A stretch of DNA of 64,000 bases. Origin: Aotearoamyces nothofagi. Its lineage: Eukaryota > Ascomycota > Leotiomycetes > Leotiales > Tympanidaceae. This document shows positions 45,805-56,123 of this stretch, piece by piece; the stretch's first letter is position 1; every line of letters begins with the position of its first letter. Where the stretch lies: positions 434,001-498,000 of the forward strand of contig JADDTR010000001.1 in assembly GCA_015345905.1 (NCBI GenBank), read 5' to 3'. The translations under genes and the position numbers were made by a program. A model generated the notes under the pieces. The model had not been told where the DNA came from. It worked only from the letters and a program-made list of their open reading frames with translations, and made no database searches.

Positions 45805-47518
45805 TTAACGCCCGAAATACTTTCGCTCTATATACCGTAGTGGAAAGTAAGACATAATAGTAAAAGCAAATGCGAGCTCATTTCCAATGTCACCTCCAAA
45901 ATCTCCAATCTTAGCCCCAAGAACACCGACGTAAAAGGTTTCCACCATGCCCAAGATGGCCCCAGCCCAACCGATCAAGAAAGCTGCGAGCCCAGCAAAT
46001 CCAACAGGCAAGCCAGCAGGTGTATTCCAACTGTCCAGGTCGTAGTTTGCAAAGTTGCCCTTCCGAAAATAGTAGTGTTCGGCGAAGATGAGTACGAAGA
46101 GACACGTATTGTAGTATCCTAGAAGGGACAACATATTTGATAGAAAATCAATAATATTATTTCGCCCTCCGATTGCGAGTGCAAGCATGGCTGCAAATAG
46201 GACAATGCTCCATATAAAACGAGGAATAGCTTGCAGAGGCTTTGCAAACTGTTGGATAGCAAGAGCGCCCGAATAAATGGCAATGACATTCAAGCCAACT
46301 GTAAGTAGTCCACGGTTAGCAGCTTTCAAGTACTAAAAGATGCATAAGAACTTAGTATACGTACTTCCGGAAATCGACATCAGAGTAAGTAGCAATTTGG
46401 CAAATGGCAGTGGGTAGAGGACCAGTAGCATCAATGACCCAATCCCGTTGTCATCATACGCTGCTGCCCAGTCCGGACGGACATTCATCTCGGCAGCCAT
46501 TAGGGCCCCGAGCAAGGAAGAGACGAAGATGGGAAGCCAGATTCCAAGTGTTGTATAACAGAAAATCTTGACCTTGGACATGTCTACGGGATAATGGACA
46601 TAATAGTCGGAAACAATAGAAGCCCATGAGGCACCATTACCATAGTAGATAGCAAAAAAGCTCAAAGCAGCTCCAGACTTCGTGATGCCTGAGACTGTCG
46701 CCTGTGCAGTATAGCCCTTATTCGAGTACGATCCCACCTCGCCAAACATGACAAGGAAGATAACGAAGAAAGGCATCCACCAGAACCTCTCAAACCACAT
46801 GATGGTCTTGTATCCACCAAAGCTAACAGCTAAGCTCACGACGGCAATAATAACAACACCGAGAATCAGCGACACATGGTAGTCAGATACGGCAGACAGC
46901 GCTTGACCTCCAGTGATACAACCGACCGATGCCCAGCCAATTTGCGAGGTCAGATTCAGGAGAGCAATGATTTTAGATGGGTACCATCCAAGACTATATC
47001 TAGAGACAGCAACCTGGCGAAGACCTGTTGCAGAGCCAAAAGTCGCGCACCATCCCTAAATTCATATTAATCTCCAGATACATGACTTGAAGTGGTGCAC
47101 CACGCGCAAGATAGACACGAGGGATGCATTTCGATTAACTTACAGCAACTGACGCCCCGAGAAGACTTCCAAAAAGCATGAGACAGAGCGTTTGCGCAAG
47201 TGAGAGCCCATACTCCCACCCTACCATGCCCAACGTGATGGACGACAGCGAAAACGTGCCCGAGCTCCAGATGAAACCCATCACCCAGCCCGGCGGTGGT
47301 TTCTTCTTGTGGGGCAGGATCCGATCAGGGCCATGGGCCTCGACGCCCATCTTGTAGTCCAGGTAGTCTTCATAGTACCGCAGCTGTGCTAAGATGCCAC
47401 CAGATTGCTTCACGGGGCCGAGGACGACGTCGTCGACTTCGGCTGTCGAAATGTCGCAGTGGGACTCGATGTCCTGGGCGGGCTTCTTCTCTGACAGGCC
47501 CGTTTCGAGAGAGCTCAT
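45805..47518 (-). CDS. NCS1 purine-cytosine permease (Fcy type)
   Basis: Exons 47518-47144, 47055-46365 and 46298-45805 give 519 residues, normal for Fcy permeases. The N-terminus is cytosolic and ends before GVEAHGPDRILPHKKKPPPG. Helices with GWVMGFIWSSGTFSLSSITL, GLRQVAVSRYSLGWYPSKII, LNLTSQIGWASVGCITGGQA and SFGGYKTIMWFERFWW follow the family order. The last part, LLGYYNTCLFVLIFAEHYYF, is also typical. The second junction was placed at TTACAG because it gives SISG-IGLNVIAIYSGALA and has an ideal GCTAACC branch point. It should import cytosine, adenine, guanine or hypoxanthine with protons. A dense cluster of GATA motifs upstream suggests nitrogen control. Confidence 0.9.
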
Positions 47519-47666
47519 AGCTGCGGATCTGGATGGGTCTAAGATGCTTCCCGTTCTCTGCTTATTTCTCTTGCAGAGTTGGGAAGAAGGATCGAGGAGT
47601 AGAGGACGCTCTTGCAGAGATTTAGAAGGTCAGGATCTGTAATTCTAAAATATCTATATCTAATAG

Positions 47667-47739
47667 AGATAGAAATTCTACGCTGCTAACTCTATCTGAT
47701 ATGTGAAAATGATAGAGATAAGGTCGATCTCGTCTTATC
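47667..47739 (-). promoter_or_regulatory. GATA-factor site cluster upstream of the NCS1 permease
   Basis: Five HGATAR cores lie within 73 bases: AGATAG (47667), CTATCT (47692), TGATAG (47710), AGATAA (47716) and CTTATC (47734), 150-220 bases upstream of the start codon. Clusters of such sites are bound by AreA/NIT2-type activators under nitrogen limitation. Binding is inferred. Confidence 0.6.
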
Positions 47740-48967
47740 GCAACTATTGGCAGGCAATCAAGCCCATCGTGAAATCCGTAATTCTGCTGTTGATCCCTGA
47801 GTCGGGGTGTACGACGCTTTGATATCGTCGGGTCAGCACCGACAGTAACTGTAGCTACGACTACAGAGTGAGAGATACTGGCAGTCCATTTATCTGTCGG
47901 GTCCGTCGGGCTAGCACCGATCGTTGATTGTAGTTCAAGAGTAGAGAGAGATAAAGCATCTCCATTTTTCTATAAAAGAATACTTGCAGTAGCCAATGGA
48001 GTAGCCAATGGGCCTATCAGGTTTATCACCCAGACGGCAGCTTCCCTGCTCTTGCTTACAGCGCCTAAAGACATAGAGTACCAGCTAGATGATAGCATCC
48101 CGGAATTCATGTTGGCGCTCATAAATGTACAGAGCTATACCATCTATGGGTCTGGAGTGCTGTAAGCTTTGAATATAATGTCGTTGGTGTTGTTCCTGTT
48201 ACTGATGTCACTGTTGCTACCTTGGCTGTCTTGAAATTGTTGCCGAATTTCTCTGAACTTACATGAATTTATATGCCATAGAAAAAGCTTCGGTCGATAT
48301 ACTTATTCGGGCCAATGGTTGTTGCTTATCTTACTAGGTCGTCAATCATAACCTTAATCGGCGGGTCTCCGTTTAGCGCTGAAGCCACTATACCCAACTT
48401 GAATGCACCAAATGCCTATCGCTTGGTGTATTCTTCTGATGATCTATCTTATCTCGACATAAAAGCTCCACTAAGAACTCCACCGTATCTGAACTGATAG
48501 TTGCCACGGTTGCGAACTTGTGAGAATCGCAAAAAATATAGTAGCAGAAAGGAGAAATGTCCTTCTCTATAATTATATGTTAGATATTTAGGTTATATTG
48601 TCTAATAATCATGTTAATAGCCTCGTTATATTGAACAGAGAAGGCGAACTTGCTTTGCTATCACAGAGGTCCACTAATATAATGCATGTCTAAGTACTCT
48701 TTGATAAGATGCATCATGCATATCTACGTACTATAATTAATCCCCCGATACAATGCTCGCTATCGCCAACTGTTAATTGTTATCGCGGCCAACTCTAGTC
48801 ACCCGTCTTATCCCCGCATTCCTATTATTTTGGCCGTATGGTGTTGGCTGCCTGTCTGTCAGTAGTCTCCAATAGCCAGGATATATTGTTAAGGCATGTC
48901 ACAGAAAGCAATAGGTTATTTCCACTGTTCAATTCTCATTTCTCAATCAAGTCGTTGCACCGCCAAC
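47740..48967. other. Divergent intergenic region with diverged duplication
   Basis: About 1.2 kb between two divergent genes. A roughly 75-base segment starting GTCGGGTCAGCACCGA at about 47828 recurs in diverged form starting GTCGGGCTAGCACCGA at about 47909. Short direct repeats of GTAGCCAATGG lie at about 47992-48012. No gene is supported. Confidence 0.5.
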
Positions 48968-50265
48968 ATGTCGTCTACTATTCTGGAAACTGCCAAGGTT
49001 GAAGAGCCCAAGTATGAATACTTCTTCCAAGACAATAGTTGGGACAACAAGCGTGAAATCTTGACAGGCGCCAAAGCCAAGAAAACCTTCGATGAGATTC
49101 CCCAGATTGATATTTCAGGTATATATAGCGATTCGTTTGATGAGCGCATGCGTGTGGCCCAAGAAGTCGCCCTCGTCTGCAAGGAAGTCGGGTTTGTCAT
49201 CGCTCGCTCGCTCGTACATTACATTGATATAGACTGACATGGAGTAGCTTCATGTATATCAAAAACCATGGCGTTCCCCAAGACTTGATTGATGAGGTTT
49301 TTGAAATCTCGCGTGAATACCATGCGCAGCCCGTTGAAGTGAAGATAAAAGAATACATTTATGATAGCCCTACGCTTCGAGGATATGATATCCACTATAC
49401 CTCTACGCCAGCAGGAATAGTTCGTGAGTACCCATGCCCTTGGTAATCAGCTATGCGAGACATTGATGCGAAATTACAATAGAGAAGAAAGGATCCTTCC
49501 TTTACAGTTATGACTCCGATATTGATCCCCAACCACCCAATCTGACGCCTGAATTGCGCGCACAATGTGTGGGAGAACACAATCAATGGCCTGCCACCCC
49601 ACCAGAGTTTAGAAAGAAACTTGAGGAATATCAAGTACACTTGCTGGTTTTAGCTCGCCGTTTGATGAGGACATTTGCCTTGGGCTTAGGTGCCGAAGAG
49701 ACCTATTTCGACCCCATAATCACAGCTCCATTTGTGTCGATTATTCTACAACATTACCCACCACAGGCACCCGACGGAGATGACCCGGAAAGTCTGATAG
49801 CACACAGTGATTTTGAGAGTACGTCCATATCCAAGTCTGTTTTCTGCGTAAGGAAATTGACGCGCTCAAGCATTCACTATCCTCAACCAAGACTTGGTCG
49901 GAGGTCTTGAAATCCTCAACAAGAATGGATTTTATATCCCTGCACAACCCATCCGGGGCACCTTCGTTGTGAATGTCGGCGACTTCCTCCAGAGAATTTC
50001 CAACGACACATTTGTTTCTACAATCCATCGCGTACGCAATCTCAGCGGTTCAGAACGCTATTCCATCCCCTTTTTCTTCAGCTTCAATATGGATGCTGAG
50101 GTCTCCGTATGTTTCCACGCCCCTATATACTTGCCTATATCTGAGTGAAGAAGCTTTACTAATGCGGCAAAGGTTCTCCCAAGTTGCCAGTCAGAAGAAA
50201 ATCCAGCTAAATACCCACCACGAAATCTTAACAAGGTTTGCTGTTCCTCCTCCAGACCCCTATGA
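48968..50265 (+). CDS. 2-oxoglutarate/Fe(II)-dependent oxygenase (isopenicillin-N-synthase-like fold)
   Basis: Exons 48968-49191, 49248-49423, 49483-49818, 49871-50106 and 50173-50265 give 354 residues. IPQIDISGIYSD begins the conserved N-terminal domain, then KEVGFMYIKNHGVPQDLIDE. The iron triad is visible as HSD (LIAHSDFETFTILNQD) and the distal His in FVSTIHRV; RYSIPFF supplies the Arg-x-Ser that binds 2-oxoglutarate. Exon junctions were chosen because they restore EVG-FMYIKNHG and SDFE-TFTILNQD. Fungal relatives include thymine-7-hydroxylase-like, flavonoid-type and secondary-metabolite oxygenases. Its place beside a nucleobase permease makes a pyrimidine or purine substrate thinkable, but this is speculation. 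Confidence 0.85.
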
Positions 50266-51314
50266 ATCTCCTCGCTGATGATGCGGGCTCAGTATACAGC
50301 CAACCGCCGAAAAATCCAGAAAGAGAGACATGATGCTGCTGTAGCTAATGGTACCTTAGAAGCTATAATTTAGAAGAGCCAGGGTTTGGAAATTTCTCTT
50401 TCGGCGTGCAATTGCAACGTAGTACTATGAATTTACGCTCAATATCTATTGATTTGCATCATATCTAGTGTTGAAATCTGAGGGCCAGTACCGGTCATTC
50501 AGTCAATGCCTTAGGCAGCAGTAGTAGCAGGAGCCACCTGAAGTGGTATTTCTACCAACCTGTAAACTCAAGCATTAAGCAAGCATACAAGCAATCAAGC
50601 AACCGCCAATACAACACACCGCAGCCCACTACTTAGTGCATAATTGCACCATCTAGTATATATTTTTGCAAATTTCTTTGCTCCAGTTAAGATATGAACT
50701 CACTGAACTTTTAGTACACTCTATGGAATGGTAATGACTTCCTTAAAATACTTTTTGGCATTTCCCGAGGTACCAGCAAATGTTCAGGTAGATAGAGACT
50801 AATTGAATGCATTTCTTCAGCATGGGGCATAAGAACTAGCTTTCATATTTTTTGCTAGATCTTTTATTAAAGCTTTACCATTGCTTGTACCATGCGTATT
50901 CGTCGAGAGTCTTGGCAGAGAGTCCGCGAGCACGTGACGAGTAAACTGACTAGAACCTCGCTCTAACCGAAATAATTAATAGCAAAACGAGTAGATAAGC
51001 TAGGTAGACTTAGGATTCGAGACTGTCGTGACTTTTATCACCCACAGATATCGTGACAAGTTTTAATTAAGTTAGTTTCAATTCAGTTTGTTGTTGTGGT
51101 GTACTTCGTTGAGCTGCGGGGTTCGCTTCTCGTCCCAAGCCTTTCTGCCTTTTTGGTCAGCGCAAAGTCTCTTTGTAGATGCCTAACGCTAGGTGTTTAA
51201 GCCTAAGGTATTAAGTTTTCAAGAATTTTAAATTTCTCGGTCTCCCAGAATAACCACAACGATAATTCCAACCTTATCATCATTGTGTTCTCCTCTCAAT
51301 CTACGTCAGCCACC
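50266..51314. other. Intergenic region with dispersed repeat copy
   Basis: AT-rich kilobase between the oxygenase and HAS1 that holds copy 3 of the dispersed repeat. The last 250 bases are the HAS1 promoter and leader; no other feature is seen. Confidence 0.5.
50470..50650 (+). repeat. Dispersed repeat family, copy 3 (with target-site duplication)
   Basis: The longest copy (181 bases), starting GTTGAAATCTGAGGGCCAGT and ending GTGCATAATTGCACC. It is flanked on both sides by a perfect ATCTAGT (50463-50469 and 50651-50657), a 7-bp target-site duplication. The two ends read inward share only GTTGaAAT / GGTGCAAT-like bases, a very short imperfect inverted repeat. No poly-A tail, coding frame or clear Pol III boxes are visible. 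Confidence 0.88.
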
Positions 51315-53025
51315 ATGTCTCTCAAACGGAAACGGAGTAGCAAGAGAGAAGAGAACGAAGAAGAAAATGCGGAACGCGAGAGCCCAGTCACATGCGACCC
51401 ATCGTCCGCAGACTCTACCTCTCTTCCAGGCGCCGATGGAGATGTTGAGCTTGCCAACCTCCAGTTACCCATTTCTACACTCGCGACAGATCCTGTAACT
51501 TTCAAGGAGCTTGACCTTGCTCCGCAGACGTTACAAGCAATCGATGAGATGGGTTTCACGGACCTAACCCCGATCCAGCGCAAAGCCATCCCACCTATTC
51601 TCGCTGGACGTGATGTTCTAGGTGCTGCTAAGACGGGCTCAGGAAAAACACTGGCGTTTCTGATACCAGCTGTGGTACTTCTGCACTCGTTGCGCTTCAA
51701 GCCTAGGAATGGCACTGGTGTTCTTATAGTCTCGCCGACCAGAGAGCTTGCTTTGCAAATATTCAGCATTGCCAGGCAAATAATGGCACATCACTCTCAG
51801 GTATAAATTCCTCTTCTACGGAGGTTATAGTTGTTGCTAGCATACTAATTCTATATAGACATATGGTATCGTCATGGGCGGAGCAAACAGATCTGCTGAA
51901 GCTACAAAACTCGCAAACGGCATCAATTTGCTTATCGCCACACCCGGTCGTCTACTCGACCACCTCCAAAACACAAAGGGCTTTATTTTCAAGAATCTTA
52001 GGACGCTTGTAATTGACGAGGCGGATCGAATCCTAGACGCAGGTTTTGAGGACGAAATGAGGGCTATAGTAAGGCTCCTTCCCAAAGAGAGGCAGACCGC
52101 ACTATTCTCTGCCACACAAACCACGAAGGTTGAAGACCTCGCACGAGTGTCTCTCCGACCTGGTCCTCTATACATCAACGTTGAAGAAGCGATGGAACAC
52201 AGTACAGTCGAAGGTTTAGAGCAAGGCTATGTTGTATGTCCCTCGGACTTGCGCTTCCGTCTTTTGTTCACCATCTTGAAAAAATATCTCGCCAAAAAGA
52301 AGAAGGTCATCGTCTTTGTTTCAAGTTGCAATTGTGTCAAGTACTACGAAGAACTGCTCAATTACATCGATCTTCCTGTCGTGGCTTTACATGGTCAACA
52401 AAAGCAACAAAAACGGACGACCAATTTTTTCAGCTTCGTGAACGCTACAGAAGGTGTCCTGATATGTACTGATGTTGCTGCTCGTGGGCTTGATGTAAGT
52501 TAGGTTTTTTATTGTCAGCATTAGTGTCGCCTACTAACGTTTATGTAGATTCCTGCTGTTGACTGGATCATTCAATTCGATGCTCCAGATGAGCCACGTA
52601 GCTATATCCATCGTGTTGGTCGTACAGCACGAGGGAAAAATGGGAAAGGGAAGTCTTTGCTCGTACTTGATCCAACGGAAGTTGGGTTCGTGCAATATTT
52701 GACAGAGGCGCGGGTACCGCTTGTTGAGTACGACCTCCCAAAGCTCATCAACATCCAAGCCCAGCTTGAGAAGTTGATCGCATCCAATTACTACTTGAAT
52801 CGCACAGCCAAAGAAGGATTCCGAAGCTACCTCGCTGCTTATGCAGCCCATAGCTTAAGAAGTGTGTTTAATGTACAGAAGCTTGATCTTGCAGCACTTG
52901 CAAAAAGCTTCGGATTCAGTGTGCCGCCGAAAGTAGACATTGTTTTAGGTTCTCATATGTCCAAGGATAAGCGGCCTCCCAAGAGGAGGGCATATGGAAG
53001 TCAACCAAAGCAGCTATCAGGCTGA
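51315..53025 (+). CDS. HAS1: DEAD-box RNA helicase Has1 (ribosome biogenesis)
   Basis: Exons 51315-51800, 51859-52494 and 52549-53025, all phase 0, give 532 residues; the second intron has a perfect CTACTAAC branch point. All helicase motifs are seen: Q motif ([14 protein letters not shown]), [41 protein letters not shown] and HRVGRTAR. The C-terminal [20 protein letters not shown] followed by FGFSVPP is diagnostic of Has1 within the DEAD-box group. In yeast the protein works in the nucleolus in both 40S and 60S subunit maturation. The N-terminus is acidic/basic low-complexity and shorter than in yeast. The ATG has a CCACCATG context. Confidence 0.93.
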
Positions 53026-53742
53026 ATTTATTCCGCCACAACGGGCGTACAGCATAGCAGATGAGAACAGCGGACGGATGGCAGATGGAAGCCACCACTA
53101 CAGGCGTTAGGCTATTATATGGACCACCCTAAAAAGTATGTACAGCGGACGATGAATATTGCATAGTCTATTAGCGGATGTCGTCCAGCATCAAGGACTT
53201 GGCTACAAAATGAGGATTACCTTCATGTCGATGTAGGGTAGCTAAAATAGTAATGATTAGAATGATTTGCTATAGTTTGTTTGACGGTTTTACCCCTAAA
53301 GTCGTTCTTGTGGCCGATTATATAATGCCTATCCTACCACATACTACACACTGCCGAGACCCAGCATTCCCGCGGTCTATAGTCATGATATCAGCAGCCT
53401 AAACCTGCTATTCAAACCAACTAAGTACCCATTCTCAGCTACCAATTTCTACCCTCCATGGTCTATAGACTATGCCTTGATAAAAAGGACCCTAGGTACC
53501 ATGCTGGTTTCTGGATGCTCGAGCATTTGGATACTCGGAAGGTCGGCTGCCGCGATGTTGTGCTATGAATCATGATATTATATGATGTTATTCAATGATG
53601 TTTTGTATTCCATCTCAGAACGACTGACTGGTAGTCTATACGTATCTTGGTCTTAAAGACCCCAAATATATCCCCGTTAAATCGCAAAAGCTCCTCATCC
53701 CATATCCAAACCGCAAAGCCAAATCCCGCTCCAATTTTTTTT
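53026..53742. other. Convergent intergenic region
   Basis: About 700 bases between the 3' ends of HAS1 and a transcription factor. Contains CATGATATTATATGATG-type short repeats near 53570; no gene. Confidence 0.5.
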
Positions 53743-55491
53743 TCAAGTCTTGTGCGTCATCCAAGCCATATCTCCCACACCGTCCGACGACATCAGAAAC
53801 GGATTATAGACCGGATCGAACATCTCGTCCCAGTCCACGTTGACCTCTACGCCCTCGCCCATGCCTGCCAGCTCTTCTTCCTGTCCCGTCTCCAGCATCG
53901 CCAACTCCTTCCTCTTCTTCTTTGCCAGGTCCTTGACCAGCAATCTCGCTGTCGTCAATGCTTCCACCGCCAGATGCGTGCCTAGCAGCCCCACAATCTT
54001 TTGCAGCGTGTTTAATGTATTGGAAACATTCGATAGAGTCTCGGGCGTATCGATCGCCAAGAGAACGCAGATGTATTGGAACACAGTGCCGAGAATATTC
54101 CACCATGGACGGGATTCTTGCGCCAGTTGGTATGCCGCAGTGACAGCTTCATTACCAATGTTAATTATCTGACTAACGACGCTGCTTTCAATGCCCTGTT
54201 TCATCATTCTCACTCTCCGATAGAAACAGAAACATAAATCCGCTTTCGTGAGAGAAATAAATGGATGCTCCGTCTTGACTTGTGAAACCTGTTCTATCGC
54301 CCGTTGTAAATCGTTCTTCATTGTCGTAGTGCTAGATTGTTGACCCCGGGATGGACAAAAATGATCCTCGGGGATGAGTTGTGCCAATTGTGTGTGTTGG
54401 GCAGCCAATGGTGCCTCTAGAGCGTTTACTGTCTTGCATGTGATATCACCGAGGGTTACGCGTGAGCGACCATATTCATAGGACAGGATCGTATTGTTGG
54501 CCCATACGGCCCAAAAGATGCGGCGGCATCGCTCGGCTCCTTCCCCGTCTTGCTCTATGCGTGATGTGGTGTTGTCGGTCGTTAAGAGGACCGAGTCAAC
54601 TTCATGATGTAGGCCGATTGCTTCTGCTGTATGTACAGTAATACAGCTCGCCAGCCATGCAGCATGGGGTCTTGTTGTAGCTCGCAGATAAAGAGTGCGT
54701 AATGTCCAGGCAATCACCTGGTCCGTGGACGGATATCTACTGAAGCTTGGGTCTTCAAGCACCCCTTTTGCATGATCGATTATCTCTAGCTCACGAGGAT
54801 GGCCAGCGAAGAGAGAAAGAAAGGAGCCGAGGGCTACTACTCCAGCAATAACAGCTCCAAAGACGAGATCTTGTGCAACGTCTCTCCAGTGATCGTCAGA
54901 TCGTTGCATGAAGATCTGTCGGTCCAGTACCGGGAAGATTGGGTTCACAGCGGAGAAGAAAACGTCAGAATACCATGTAAACTCTTCGGGTGAGATTAGT
55001 GACAGTAAACTACTGTGTGATTTTGTCTTCTCTTCTGGTCGAATACCACAATTCCATGCGAATGAGTGCAAGGCCGGGACCTTTGCGGATTCCAAATCCA
55101 CACCCAGACTCCGTGGAAAGGCTATGGAAGAATGCTGACTGACGTAACGTGACTTGTAAGGGTCTAGAATCCCCCGATCTATTACGGGAGATGGCGACTG
55201 TGAATGGCAATCATACGGAGTTGTTGCGCTGCTGGCTCTCCCGGCTGGGCTCTGAGGAACATTCCGGCCTGAGGCAGGACTATGATCCACGGTACTTCGT
55301 GGAATAAAGGACGAGGAAGGGCCATCGTCTTTGGGATATTGACATATGTACCCGTACGTTGTGCACATAGAACACGGCCGGTTGACATCGCATTTTCTCT
55401 TGCGTTGACGACAGGCCAGGCATGCTTTGCGAGCTCGTTGGCGTGTTCGCAGTGTTGTTTTGGGGGACAAGCTTGGGGCATTTGTATCCAT
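53743..55491 (-). CDS. Zn2Cys6 transcription factor
   Basis: Intron-free frame; the first true ATG gives 582 residues. The binuclear cluster lies at about residues 23-50: CLACRQRKRKC followed by CSMCTTYGYIC, spacing C-x2-C-x6-C-x5-C-x2-C-x6-C, flanked by basic residues. A Ser/Pro-rich linker follows, then a fungal-specific regulatory domain from about residue 170 (WYSDVFFSAVNPIFPVLDRQ, IVHTAEAIGLHHEVDS-like text and CRRIFWAVWANNTILSYEYG). The C-terminus is acidic (DWDEMFDPVYNPFL), a possible activation segment. It lies downstream of, and in the same direction as, the DHA2 transporter; such regulators often control neighbouring transporters, but no direct evidence is visible. Confidence 0.9.
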   Translation of the reverse strand: MDTNAPSLSPKTTLRTRQRARKACLACRQRKRKCDVNRPCSMCTTYGYICQYPKDDGPSSSFIPRSTVDHSPASGRNVPQSPAGRASSATTPYDCHSQSPSPVIDRGILDPYKSRYVSQHSSIAFPRSLGVDLESAKVPALHSFAWNCGIRPEEKTKSHSSLLSLISPEEFTWYSDVFFSAVNPIFPVLDRQIFMQRSDDHWRDVAQDLVFGAVIAGVVALGSFLSLFAGHPRELEIIDHAKGVLEDPSFSRYPSTDQVIAWTLRTLYLRATTRPHAAWLASCITVHTAEAIGLHHEVDSVLLTTDNTTSRIEQDGEGAERCRRIFWAVWANNTILSYEYGRSRVTLGDITCKTVNALEAPLAAQHTQLAQLIPEDHFCPSRGQQSSTTTMKNDLQRAIEQVSQVKTEHPFISLTKADLCFCFYRRVRMMKQGIESSVVSQIINIGNEAVTAAYQLAQESRPWWNILGTVFQYICVLLAIDTPETLSNVSNTLNTLQKIVGLLGTHLAVEALTTARLLVKDLAKKKRKELAMLETGQEEELAGMGEGVEVNVDWDEMFDPVYNPFLMSSDGVGDMAWMTHKT

Positions 55492-56123
55492 CAACCCTGA
55501 TATTGAGCAATGCTCGTATGCTGTAACAACAGATGCTCAAGAGATCAAGTATGCTGTAGATGTATGCTTTTAATTATGGACATGTCGACGTCGTTCAAAG
55601 TTGTAAAAGATATACGGTAGGTTCGACAAAATGATGCCTATCGCTAGATTGTCACATGATCTAGCCCGATCGAGACATCCATCGACGGTACATATACTCC
55701 GTTCCGCCGAAAAGACTGTCAATACCATTTAGATGGTTATCTGATCTAATTAGATAGCTGAGATATATAGTGTTTGAAGGAAATCTAGGACCATCTCAAT
55801 AGAAAAACTGGGACGAAGGAAACTCAGACGGTCACATCAATTCACACAGCAAAATCGATTGGAATTGGTCCAGCCACCAATTTCTCAAAATTCGGGGACG
55901 CCTGGGCCGTTGTACTATTGGGTAAAGGTAAATAAATGTTCGGTATGTTTGGTATATTCATTAATTGATTAACGATCCAGTTTTTTCTTCTTTGTACTAT
56001 TCTCCCCACCTCCGTTGTTAGCGATCTGGGCACGTCAGAGGTACGGTTATTCAAGATGGGTATAGTGCTATCTATTTTCTAAACGCCTAAAAGCAGACTC
56101 CTTCTATCGGAAAGTCTCCCCAA
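55492..56123. other. Intergenic region between transporter 3' end and regulator promoter
   Basis: About 630 bases, the promoter of the Zn2Cys6 gene. No extra gene or strong motif is seen. Confidence 0.45.
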
